A stretch of 64,000 nucleotides of DNA, taken from assembly GCF_003028855.1 (NCBI RefSeq), contig NZ_CP028324.1, positions 3,720,001 to 3,784,000 on the forward strand. Direction: 5' to 3'. The notes below the pieces were generated by a model, which had not been told where the DNA came from, ran no database searches, and saw nothing but the letters and a program-made list of their open reading frames with translations. Positions 1 to 8,210 of this stretch are shown one piece after another (within the stretch, counting starts at the first letter, position 1; every line of letters begins with the position of its first letter). Source of the DNA: Pseudoduganella armeniaca (lineage in GTDB: Bacteria; Pseudomonadota; Gammaproteobacteria; Burkholderiales; Burkholderiaceae_D). Made by a program: the position numbers and the translations under genes.

Positions 1-995
1 CACAGCAGCGAGACCAGCGACGTGTACAGCATCAGCTCGCGCGCCGGCGCCGTCGCCACGCTGTGCGGGAAGGACAGGCGCACGGCCCACGGCGCGATAT
101 CCGGATGCACCAGCAGTGGCTGCAACAGGTGCACATTGTTGTCCGCGTCGCGGTATTCGTACGGCTTGCCGGCCTTGATCGCCGCCAGCGCTTCCGGCGG
201 CAGGTCTTTCGCTTCCTTGCCGGTACGCGCCGCGTCCGGATGGCTGGCATACATGCCGCCGTTCGAGATCAGCGCCAGCTTGCCGCCGTCGATGGTCTTC
301 AGGTTGCCAAGGATCGTGGACAAGGTCGGCAGCGCGAAGTCGGCACTGGCCACACCGAGGAATTTGCCGGCGACGACGATCGGCGCCACCATCGATGCCA
401 TCTGCACGTCCTTGCCGTTGATCGGGTAGGCGTACGGTTCCGTGAAGAACACCTTGCCGGTCTTCTTCGGGATGTCGTACCAGTCGTTGGCACCGGGCGT
501 GGTCGGGAACACGATCGGCTCCACGCCCACGTCGCCACCGGCCGCGCGGGTGAAGTAAGGCATGTAGCGGCCGCTGTCCTCGTATTCCGGCTTCTTGCCG
601 GCGTACTCGGCGTCCTTGCCGTCCAGCGCGTTCGGTTCGAACGTGACGGCCGCGCCGACCAGGTCCTCGGACCCGAGCAGCGTGGCCTTCGTCATCTCGG
701 TGACCGCACGCCGCTCCAGCACCACGCCGGCGGCCTTCGTGCTGCGCATCGATCCGGCCAGGTTGGTCACGGCGGTCAGGTTGCGCGTGATGCGCGTGGC
801 CAGCGTCTGCGAAGCCTCGCTGGCTGCCGTCTGCGCCAAGCGCATGGCTGCCGCCTCGGCGCTGTCGCGCCCGCGGATGCCCGTCACCGTCGCGGTGATG
901 GCCAGGCTCAGGATGACGAGCGCACTCGCGGCCAGGCAGATGCGTCCGTTCAGGGACAGCGCCAGCCGGCTTTTCTTGTTGATGGTCTCAGTCAT
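1..995 (-). CDS. Methyl-accepting chemotaxis protein, N-terminal part (cut by window edge)
   Basis: The frame is open without a stop from an ATG at 993-995 to the left edge, so only the periplasmic sensor half is seen. A short cytoplasmic start is followed by a membrane helix (about residues 11-36) and a large Cache-type domain containing the conserved stretches PGANDWYDIPKKTGKVFFTEPY and ALISNGGMYASHPDAA; a second membrane helix begins at the edge. It is a close paralogue of the full-length receptor directly upstream (1068-3086), which shows that the missing part should be HAMP plus the MCP signalling domain. Function inferred: transmembrane chemoreceptor feeding CheA/CheW. The ligand cannot be told from sequence. 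Confidence 0.85.
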   Translation of the reverse strand, partial: MTETINKKSRLALSLNGRICLAASALVILSLAITATVTGIRGRDSAEAAAMRLAQTAASEASQTLATRITRNLTAVTNLAGSMRSTKAAGVVLERRAVTEMTKATLLGSEDLVGAAVTFEPNALDGKDAEYAGKKPEYEDSGRYMPYFTRAAGGDVGVEPIVFPTTPGANDWYDIPKKTGKVFFTEPYAYPINGKDVQMASMVAPIVVAGKFLGVASADFALPTLSTILGNLKTIDGGKLALISNGGMYASHPDAARTGKEAKDLPPEALAAIKAGKPYEYRDADNNVHLLQPLLVHPDIAPWAVRLSFPHSVATAPARELMLYTSLVSLL

Positions 996-1067
996 GTTGC
1001 ACTCCAAAAGTAAAAGGGCGCGCAAGCCAGGCGCGCGCTGGACTGCCGGCCCGCAGGCCGGTCAGCT

Positions 1068-3086
1068 TCATTCCCAGGTGTCGGGGGCGCCGGCTCGGGC
1101 CGAACGCGCCAGGGTTGGTACGGCTGCGGGCAGGTCCGCCGTGGCGCCGATGCGAAACTCGCCCACCAGCGCGACCAGGGTATCGGCTTGCTGCTGCAGG
1201 CTCTCCGCCGCGGCCGCCGCCTCTTCCACCAGGGCCGCGTTCTGCTGCGTCACGCCATCCATCTGCACCACGGCCTGGTTGATCTGCGCGATGCCGCTGC
1301 TTTGCTCGCCGCTGGCCGCCGCGATCTCGCCGATGATGGCGGAGACGCGCCGCACGCTGGCGACCACGTCGTCCATCGTGCCGCCGGCATCGGCCACCAG
1401 CCGGCTGCCCTGCTCCACCTGCGCGACCGAGTCGCCGATCAGCTGCTTGATCTCCTTGGCCGCCGACGCGCTGCGCTGCGCCAGGTTGCGCACCTCGCTC
1501 GCCACCACCGCGAAGCCGCGGCCCTGCTCGCCGGCGCGTGCCGCTTCCACGGCCGCATTCAAGGCCAGGATATTGGTCTGGAAGGCGATACCGTCGATCA
1601 CGCTGATGATGTCCACCACCTTGTTCGACGAGGCGTTGATGGACGCCATCGTGTCCACCACCTGCGCCACCACGGCGCCGCCGCGTTCGGCCACTTCCGA
1701 AGCCGAGGCGGCCAGCTGGCGCGCCTGGAGCGCATTCTCCGAGTTCTGCTTGACGGTGCTGGTCAGCTCTTCCATCGACGCGGCGGTTTCCTCCAGCGCG
1801 CTGGCCTGCTGCTCGGTGCGGGCCGACAGGTCATGGTTGCCCTGGCTGATCTCGGCGCTGGCCACGGCCACCGCGTCCGAGCTGTGGCGCACCCGCGCCA
1901 GCACGTGCTCGATCTTGGCCACGAAATCGTTGAAGCCGCGGCCGATCAAGGCCAGCTCGTCGCTGCCGCGCACCGCCAGCCGCGCCGACAGGTCGGCATT
2001 GCCGCCGGCCAGCTGCGTCATCGTGCGGGCCAGGCTGCGCAGCGGCCGCGTCAGGCGGTTGAGCGTGCAGACCATCGCCACCGCGGCGGCCAGCGCGCAC
2101 AGCACCGACACCAGCACCGTGTACATCAGCAGCTCGCGCGCCGGCGCGGTGGCCACGCTGCGCGGGAACGACAGGCGCACGGCCCAAGGCGCGATCTCCT
2201 GGTGCAGGTGCAGCGGCTGCAGCAGGTGCACGACACCTTGCTCGTCCTCGTATTCGTAGGCCTTGCCCGCCTTGACCGCTTCCAGTGCGGCCGGTGGCAG
2301 GTCCTTGGCTTGCTTGCCGTTGCGCGCCGCATCCGGATGGCTGGCATACAGGCCGCCGTTCGAGATCAGCGCCAGGCGGCTGCCTTCCATGGTCGTCATG
2401 TCGGCCAGGATCTTGCCTACTTGCGTCAGCATCATGTCCGCCGTCGTGACGCCGGCAAACTTACCGCCCACCACGATCGGCGCCACCAGCGACGCCATCA
2501 ACACGTCCTTGCCGTTGACCGGGTACACGTACGGATCGGTGAACACCAGCTTGCCGGTGCGCTTCGGTATGTCGTACCAGTCGTTCGCGCCAGGCGTCGT
2601 GGTGAACTCGATGGGCGTGACGGCAATGCCACCGGCCGGGTTGCGAGTGAAGTAAGGCATGTGGCGGCCGCTTGCATCCCACGTCGGGCCCTTGCCGGCG
2701 TAGTCCGCATCCTTGCCGTCCAGGGCACCCGGCTCCCAGGCGATCGACGTGCCGACGATATCGTCCGACGACAGCAGCACGGCCTTCGACACTTCGATCT
2801 GCTGCTCGCGCGTGAGCGCCATGTCGGCACCGCGCGTGGCGCGCATGGCCGCGCTGACGCCTTGCACGGTCGACAGGTTGGCGGTGATGCGGCTGGCCAG
2901 TGCATGGGCAGCCTCGCGGCTGGTGGTGCGCGCCAGCTTCAGCGCGGCATCCTCCGCGCTGGCACTGCTGCGCAGGCCCGTCACGCCGGCCGTGATGGCC
3001 AGGCTCAGCACCACCAGCGCGGTGGCCGCCACGCAAACGCGGGCATTCAGCGACAAGGCGATACGAGGGGTCTTCTTTGCGGTCAT
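1068..3086 (-). CDS. Methyl-accepting chemotaxis protein with Cache sensor domain
   Basis: This is a 672-residue chemoreceptor. Order: cytoplasmic start, membrane helix (about 13-36), periplasmic dCache-like domain (about 40-315), second helix (about 320-345), HAMP, then the MCP signalling domain with the almost invariant hairpin tip (IAFQTNILALNAAVEAARAG and EQGRGFAVVASEVR). No C-terminal NWETF-type CheR-docking pentapeptide is visible; the protein ends in a Pro/Ala-rich tail. It lies 72 bp from the next paralogue in the same direction, so the pair looks like a tandem duplication. A TorF-type porin gene lies just upstream on the same strand. The family role is to signal to CheA through CheW; the ligand is unknown. 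Confidence 0.93.
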   Translation of the reverse strand: MTAKKTPRIALSLNARVCVAATALVVLSLAITAGVTGLRSSASAEDAALKLARTTSREAAHALASRITANLSTVQGVSAAMRATRGADMALTREQQIEVSKAVLLSSDDIVGTSIAWEPGALDGKDADYAGKGPTWDASGRHMPYFTRNPAGGIAVTPIEFTTTPGANDWYDIPKRTGKLVFTDPYVYPVNGKDVLMASLVAPIVVGGKFAGVTTADMMLTQVGKILADMTTMEGSRLALISNGGLYASHPDAARNGKQAKDLPPAALEAVKAGKAYEYEDEQGVVHLLQPLHLHQEIAPWAVRLSFPRSVATAPARELLMYTVLVSVLCALAAAVAMVCTLNRLTRPLRSLARTMTQLAGGNADLSARLAVRGSDELALIGRGFNDFVAKIEHVLARVRHSSDAVAVASAEISQGNHDLSARTEQQASALEETAASMEELTSTVKQNSENALQARQLAASASEVAERGGAVVAQVVDTMASINASSNKVVDIISVIDGIAFQTNILALNAAVEAARAGEQGRGFAVVASEVRNLAQRSASAAKEIKQLIGDSVAQVEQGSRLVADAGGTMDDVVASVRRVSAIIGEIAAASGEQSSGIAQINQAVVQMDGVTQQNAALVEEAAAAAESLQQQADTLVALVGEFRIGATADLPAAVPTLARSARAGAPDTWE

Positions 3087-3115
3087 GTTCCGTTACAAAA
3101 AAATCGGGAAGTGGA

Positions 3116-3919
3116 TCAGAACGTGCGCGTCACCGACACTACCAGGGCGCCCTTCGTCACGTCGCTGTAGTCGATCGCGCCGCCGTTCGGCACGCCGGTC
3201 GTGTAGCTCTTGTAGATGTCGGTCTTGCTCCAGGCACGGGTGTAGGCCACGGCCGCGCTCCAGCCGCCGCCCAGCGTTTTCGTCACGCCGGCCTTGGCGT
3301 CGCGCCAGTTCCAGATATCGTTGCCGCTGCCGGCCACGCGGCCGTCGCCGGCGTGCAGGTTCAGGGTCCAGCCGTCGCCCAGGTCGTGGTTCACGCCCAC
3401 GTCCAGGTAGCCGGTGCCGCGCGCGTTGGTGATGCCGAAGAAGTCCTTCGTCACCGTGTAGTTGTACTTGCCGTAGAACGACTTGTAGGTCAGGCCGGCC
3501 GACAGCTCCGCGTAGTCGAACTTGGTGCCGGTCGCACTGATGACGGCGTTCGGGTATTTATAGTAATAGGCCAGCGCGCTGTAGCCGATCTCGCCCACGC
3601 TGCCGCTGTAGCCGCCATAAATATCCCATTCCACCGTGCCCTTTTCGACGAAGCGGTCGCTGATGGTCGACAGCCAGGTGCCGGCCGACCAGCCGCTCGG
3701 GTGCGCGTAGTCCAGGCCCGCCTGCGCGGCCGGCTTGCCCCAGGTCTGGCGTACGCCGCGCGACACGTATTGCGACACGACGCTGGCGTTGCCGGTCAGC
3801 GTGGCGCCGGCCGGCGCTTCCTCGGCGTGCGCCAAAGAGGGAGCGAAAAGGGAGGCGCTGCAAAGCGCCAGGCAAAGCGCGGGCGTCAGCCGTCCGAGGC
3901 CATTGTTCATGGTAGTCAT
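3116..3919 (-). CDS. TorF family putative outer-membrane porin
   Basis: This 267-residue protein has a signal peptide (Ala/Leu-rich, cleavage expected near SLAHA-EE, about residue 32). The rest is rich in alternating aromatic and Gly residues typical of a beta-barrel and ends in Phe (VTRTF), as outer-membrane proteins do. The opening of the mature part (ASVVSQYVSRGVRQTWGKPA) is the hallmark of the TIGR02001/TorF family, in which SQYxxRG precedes a barrel of about 230 residues. It is transcribed in the same direction as the chemoreceptor 30 bp downstream and could be co-transcribed. The start at 3917-3919 gives the full signal peptide; an in-frame ATG at 3908-3910 is the alternative. Substrate is unknown. 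Confidence 0.85.
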   Translation of the reverse strand: MTTMNNGLGRLTPALCLALCSASLFAPSLAHAEEAPAGATLTGNASVVSQYVSRGVRQTWGKPAAQAGLDYAHPSGWSAGTWLSTISDRFVEKGTVEWDIYGGYSGSVGEIGYSALAYYYKYPNAVISATGTKFDYAELSAGLTYKSFYGKYNYTVTKDFFGITNARGTGYLDVGVNHDLGDGWTLNLHAGDGRVAGSGNDIWNWRDAKAGVTKTLGGGWSAAVAYTRAWSKTDIYKSYTTGVPNGGAIDYSDVTKGALVVSVTRTF

Positions 3920-4171
3920 CCGTAATAAGTCAGGGGCGGCGGCGCCGCGGGAGAGGAAAGATTGATGTATCCGTACGGCAATAGTACATCGGGGTGGCGT
4001 GAAAATTGGTGAGATTTAACCTTTCATCCACTCATTTTTTTCGTTTGACGCACATCAATACAACACAACGGCGGCAACCGTTGCAGGCGATCCAACGAAT
4101 TGCCAGCATCGCATCGGCGCCGCCTGTGCCATTGGGGAGCGTGGTACACTGCGGCCCTCTTTCATGCCACC

Positions 4172-5806
4172 ATGCGCTTCGTCCATCCCGTCAAAAACCT
4201 GAAGTCCAGGCTGACCGTCGTCATCACGGCACTCGTCTTCATTTCCGGCGTGCTGCTGGCCCTGGCCGCGCTGACCTTGGCCGAGCGCGAGATGGCCGGC
4301 CTGGTGGGCGATCGCGAATATGCCTTGCTGTCGAGCGCCGCCGGCCACCTCGAGCGCGACCTGGACGCCAAGCGCACGCTGCTGCGCGCCATCGGCGAGG
4401 GCGCCCAGCTCGATGGCCTGGCCGCGCCCGGCGCCGTGCAGTCCTACCTGGAACGCCATGCTACCCTGCGTGAGCAGTTCTTCAACGTCGTGGCCTTCGA
4501 CCCCAGCGGCAAGCTGGTCGCCAGCCTGGTGGACCGGCGCCAGATCGGCACCCTGTCGGTGGCCGACCGGCCCTACTTCACGCAGACGGTCAATGCGCGC
4601 GAGGGCATCGTGTCTCAACCGTTTCGCAGCAAGCTGTCCGGCCGCCCGGTCGTGCTGCTGACGGAGCCCCTGTACGACGCGACCGGCCAGCTGGTCTGCA
4701 TCCTGGCCGGTGGCATCGACCTGGGCCAGCCGTCCTTTCTCGGCCAGCTGGAACCGCTGAAACCCGGCCGCAGCGGCTACCTGTTCCTGCTGGCGCCGGA
4801 CGGCACCATCCTGCACCACCCGGATGCGCGCCGCATCCTGCGCAAGGTCAGCGAGGAGCCCGGCGGCGTGATGCCCACCACGCAGCGCGCGCTGGCCGGC
4901 GCCGAAGGCTGGAGCCGCGCCCGCACCAAGGCCGGCGTGGACGCGCTGATCGGCTACAAGCGCGTGCAGTCGACCGGCTGGATCGTCGGCATCGTCTACC
5001 CGGCCGCCGAGGCGTTCGCGCCGCTGATCGCGCTGCGGCGCGAGGCGATGCTGCCGACCACCCTGCTGGCGCTGCTGGCTGGCCTGCTGGGCTGGCTGGC
5101 CATCCATCGCCTGCTGCGGCCATTGGAAACCTTGCGCACGCTGATCGCCCGGGTCGAACGCGGCGAGGCCGATATCGACGTGCTGGACCTGTCGCGCCGC
5201 GACGAGGTGGGCGCGCTGAGCCGCGCCTTCCACTCGCTGACCCGGCTGCGCGCCCGCGCCGACGAGGAAATGGCCCGGCTGGCCCGTACCGACTCGCTGA
5301 CGGGGCTGTACAACCGGCGCATGTTCGAGGGCGAGCTGGACAAGGCGCTGCTGCGCGCCAACCGCACCGCCAGCCGCGTGGCGGTGGCCTATCTCGACAT
5401 CGACCGCTTCAAGCAGATCAACGACACCCACGGCCACGCCACGGGCGACCTGGTGCTGATCGAATTCGCCCGCCGCCTGCGCGCGACGGTACGCGTCACG
5501 GACACGGTGGCGCGCCTGGCCGGCGACGAATTCGTGGTGCTGTTCGAGCACCTGAGCAGCAGCGAGGAACTGGCCGCGCTCGGGCGCAAGATCGTCGAGG
5601 CGATGCGTCCGCGCTTCCTGGCCGACAGCGTCGACCTGGCCGTCACCACCAGCGTCGGCCTGGCGGTGGCCGCCCCCGGCATCGGGCGCGACGCCTTGCT
5701 GCGCCAGGCCGACGAGGCCCTGTACGCGGCCAAGGCAGCGGGGCGCGACGGCTACCGCGTGGTGCCGCCACCGCCACTCGACGCCGCCGGCACGCTGGTG
5801 CCCTGA
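4172..5806 (+). CDS. Membrane diguanylate cyclase with Cache sensor (AGDEF variant)
   Basis: This 544-residue protein has a short start, membrane helix (about 13-32), periplasmic Cache-like domain (about 35-285), second helix (about 290-307), HAMP linker and a C-terminal GGDEF domain (about 365-535). The active-site loop reads AGDEF rather than GGDEF, at roughly residue 449, and is preceded by RVTD five residues upstream, a good RxxD inhibitory site. AGDEF is a known active variant in some cyclases, so synthesis of c-di-GMP is likely but not certain. I chose the ATG at 4172 (MRFVHPVKN) because it starts a normal signal-anchor; the frame is open further upstream. No EAL domain is present. Confidence 0.9.
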   Translation: MRFVHPVKNLKSRLTVVITALVFISGVLLALAALTLAEREMAGLVGDREYALLSSAAGHLERDLDAKRTLLRAIGEGAQLDGLAAPGAVQSYLERHATLREQFFNVVAFDPSGKLVASLVDRRQIGTLSVADRPYFTQTVNAREGIVSQPFRSKLSGRPVVLLTEPLYDATGQLVCILAGGIDLGQPSFLGQLEPLKPGRSGYLFLLAPDGTILHHPDARRILRKVSEEPGGVMPTTQRALAGAEGWSRARTKAGVDALIGYKRVQSTGWIVGIVYPAAEAFAPLIALRREAMLPTTLLALLAGLLGWLAIHRLLRPLETLRTLIARVERGEADIDVLDLSRRDEVGALSRAFHSLTRLRARADEEMARLARTDSLTGLYNRRMFEGELDKALLRANRTASRVAVAYLDIDRFKQINDTHGHATGDLVLIEFARRLRATVRVTDTVARLAGDEFVVLFEHLSSSEELAALGRKIVEAMRPRFLADSVDLAVTTSVGLAVAAPGIGRDALLRQADEALYAAKAAGRDGYRVVPPPPLDAAGTLVP

Positions 5807-5880
5807 AAAGCCATTGCCGCGGCGCCCCCGCCATGCATTAGAATCATGCCACTTCTTCAATCATCGACCGGCGGAGATTC

Positions 5881-7257
5881 ATGGCAGAACAATCACAACA
5901 CGAGCTCAAACGGGGCCTGAAGAGCCGCCACATCCAGCTGATCGCGCTGGGCGGCGCCATCGGCACGGGCCTGTTCCTCGGCATCGCGCAGACGATCCGC
6001 ATGGCCGGCCCGTCCGTGCTGCTGGGCTATGCGATCGCCGGCGTGATCGCCTTCCTGATCATGCGCCAGCTGGGCGAGATGGTGGTGGACGAGCCGGTGG
6101 CCGGCTCGTTCAGCCACTTCGCCGACAAGTACTGCGGCCCGCTGGCCGGCTTCCTGTCGGGCTGGAACTACTGGGTGCTGTACGTGCTGGTCAGCATGGC
6201 CGAGCTGTCCGCCGTCGGCATCTACGTGCAGTACTGGTGGCCGGACATTCCCACCTGGGTGTCGGCGCTCGCCTTCTTCGTCGTCATCAACAGCATCAGC
6301 CTGGCCAACGTCAAGGCGTTCGGCGAGATGGAATTCTGGTTCGCCATCATCAAGGTGGCGGCCATCGTCGGCATGATCGGCTTCGGTGCCTGGCTGCTGG
6401 CCTCGGGCAACGCCGGCCCCGAGGCCTCGGTGGCCAACCTGTGGCGCCACGGCGGCTTCTTCCCGAACGGCGTGATGGGCCTGGTGATGGCGATCGCCGT
6501 CATCATGTTCTCGTTCGGCGGCCTGGAACTGGTGGGCATCACGGCCGCCGAGGCGGACGATCCGGCCCGCACCATCCCGAAAGCCACCAACCAGGCGATC
6601 TACCGCATCCTGATCTTCTACATCGGCGCGCTGGGCGTGCTGCTGTCGCTGTACCCGTGGCAGAAGGTGGTCACCGGCGGCAGCCCGTTCGTGCTGATCT
6701 TCCATGCGCTGGACAGCGACTGGGTGGCGACGATGCTCAATATCGTCGTGCTGACGGCGGCGCTGTCGGTCTACAACAGCTGTGTCTATTGCAACAGCCG
6801 CATGTTGTACGGCCTGGCCCTGCAAGGCAACGCGCCGCGCGCGCTGCTGAAAGTGAACCGGCGCGGCGTGCCGCTGGCGGCGCTGGGCGTGTCGGCACTG
6901 GCGACGGCGATCTGCGTCAGCGTCAACTACTTCATGCCCGGCAAGGCGTTCGAGCTGCTGATGGGTCTCGTGGTGTCGGCGCTGATCATCAACTGGGGCA
7001 TGATCAGCTGGATCCACCTGCGCTTTCGCGCCCACAAGCGCCAGGCCGGCCAGGCCACCGGCTTCCCCAGCCCGTGGCACCCGCTGTCGAACTGGCTGTG
7101 CCTGGCCTTCCTGGCCGGCGTGCTGGGGGTGATGTATGCCACGCCGGAGCTGCGGCTGTCGGTATGGCTGATTCCCGTGTGGCTGGGGGTGCTGTGCCTG
7201 GGGTACTGGAGCAAGCGGCGGGCCGCCACGACCGCGGTCGCGTCACCAGGGGCTTAA
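5881..7257 (+). CDS. Amino acid permease of the AAT family (PheP/AroP-like)
   Basis: This is a 458-residue, twelve-helix APC-superfamily permease. The N-terminal motif LIALGGAIGTGLFLGIAQTI is the amino-acid transporter signature. The stretches GFLSGWNYWVLYVLVSMAEL and IMFSFGGLELVGITAAEA strongly resemble E. coli PheP/AroP, so aromatic amino acids are the likely substrate (an inference; other AAT members carry GABA, Pro or Lys). The protein sits in the inner membrane and works as a proton symporter in this family. Its stop codon overlaps the end of the convergent response-regulator gene by 4 bp, and no terminator hairpin lies between them. The GGAG ribosome site lies just before the ATG at 5881. 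Confidence 0.9.
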   Translation: MAEQSQHELKRGLKSRHIQLIALGGAIGTGLFLGIAQTIRMAGPSVLLGYAIAGVIAFLIMRQLGEMVVDEPVAGSFSHFADKYCGPLAGFLSGWNYWVLYVLVSMAELSAVGIYVQYWWPDIPTWVSALAFFVVINSISLANVKAFGEMEFWFAIIKVAAIVGMIGFGAWLLASGNAGPEASVANLWRHGGFFPNGVMGLVMAIAVIMFSFGGLELVGITAAEADDPARTIPKATNQAIYRILIFYIGALGVLLSLYPWQKVVTGGSPFVLIFHALDSDWVATMLNIVVLTAALSVYNSCVYCNSRMLYGLALQGNAPRALLKVNRRGVPLAALGVSALATAICVSVNYFMPGKAFELLMGLVVSALIINWGMISWIHLRFRAHKRQAGQATGFPSPWHPLSNWLCLAFLAGVLGVMYATPELRLSVWLIPVWLGVLCLGYWSKRRAATTAVASPGA

Positions 7258-8210
7258 ACCTCGGCGGGATCGGCCGAGCGCCGCGGTTCCGCCCCGGGCC
7301 GCACCACCACGGCGCGATTGCGCCCGGCCCGCTTGGCCTCGTACAGCGCCATGTCGGCCGTGTGCAGCAGCGCCTCGGCGGTATCGCCTTCTTCCGGCAG
7401 GATCGCGCACAGGCCCACGCTGGCCGTCACGAACGGCGCCGTCGGCGCGGTCGGGTGCGCGATGTCGAGCGCCGCGATGCGGCGGCACAGCCAGTCGCCA
7501 TAGACCAGCAGGCCGTCGTGGTCGGTATTCGGCAGCAGCACGACGAATTCCTCGCCGCCGTAGCGCGCGGCCAGCTCGCCGGGACGGCGCGCGCCCTCGC
7601 GGATCGCGCCGGCCACCTGCTGCAGGCAGACGTCGCCCTGCTGGTGGCCGTAGCGGTCGTTGTACAGCTTGAAGTGGTCGACGTCGACCAGCGCCAGTCC
7701 CAGCGGCATGCGGTGGCGCCGGTGCCGGGCGAATTCCGTCGCCAGCTGGTTGTCGAAATGGCGCCGGTTGAACAGGCCGGTCATGCCGTCCTGGTGCGCC
7801 AGCCCGTCCAGGGTGGCCAGCGCGGCCTGCAGGCGCAGGTGGGTGCGCACGCGCGCCTGTACCACCGCGGCGTTCAGCGGCTTCGGAATGAAATCGACGG
7901 CGCCGGCGTCCAGGCAGGCGATCTCCGCCTCCGGCGTCGACTGCGCCGTGACGAAGATGATCACGGTGCTGCGCAATGCAGGGTCGCGCCGGATCACGTC
8001 GCACACGGCGAAGCCGTCCATGCCCGCCATCTCGACGTCCAGCAGGATCAGCTGCGGGCGCTGCAGGCGAGCGATGTCGATGCCGGCGGCACCGCTGGTG
8101 GCGAACAGCACCCGGCCCTGGCCGCGCACCATGGCGGACAGCAGCCGGATCGTGTCCGCATTGTCGTCGATGATCAGGATCGTGCTGTCGGCTTGCGGCG
8201 CAGCGCTCAT
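7254..8210 (-). CDS. Response regulator with GGDEF output (diguanylate cyclase)
   Basis: This 318-residue protein has a receiver domain (about 9-128; acidic pair in ILIIDDNAD, phospho-acceptor in LILLDVEMAGMDG, switch Thr in VTAQ, Lys in FIPKPLN) followed by a GGDEF domain (about 155-310) with an intact GGEEF active site (RYGGEEFVVL). The inhibitory-site position reads RPGE instead of RxxD, so product inhibition may be weak. The start codon lies within the end of the upstream hybrid kinase gene (4-bp overlap), which implies translational coupling; the kinase is the obvious phosphodonor. The architecture matches PleD/WspR-type cyclases with a single receiver. Confidence 0.93.
   Translation of the reverse strand: MSAAPQADSTILIIDDNADTIRLLSAMVRGQGRVLFATSGAAGIDIARLQRPQLILLDVEMAGMDGFAVCDVIRRDPALRSTVIIFVTAQSTPEAEIACLDAGAVDFIPKPLNAAVVQARVRTHLRLQAALATLDGLAHQDGMTGLFNRRHFDNQLATEFARHRRHRMPLGLALVDVDHFKLYNDRYGHQQGDVCLQQVAGAIREGARRPGELAARYGGEEFVVLLPNTDHDGLLVYGDWLCRRIAALDIAHPTAPTAPFVTASVGLCAILPEEGDTAEALLHTADMALYEAKRAGRNRAVVVRPGAEPRRSADPAEV

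Noticed and set aside
4055..5860. Minus-strand frame of about 600 codons opposite the Cache-GGDEF gene
   Set aside because: Antisense shadow rich in Gln, His and Arg; the GGDEF protein has all expected motifs.
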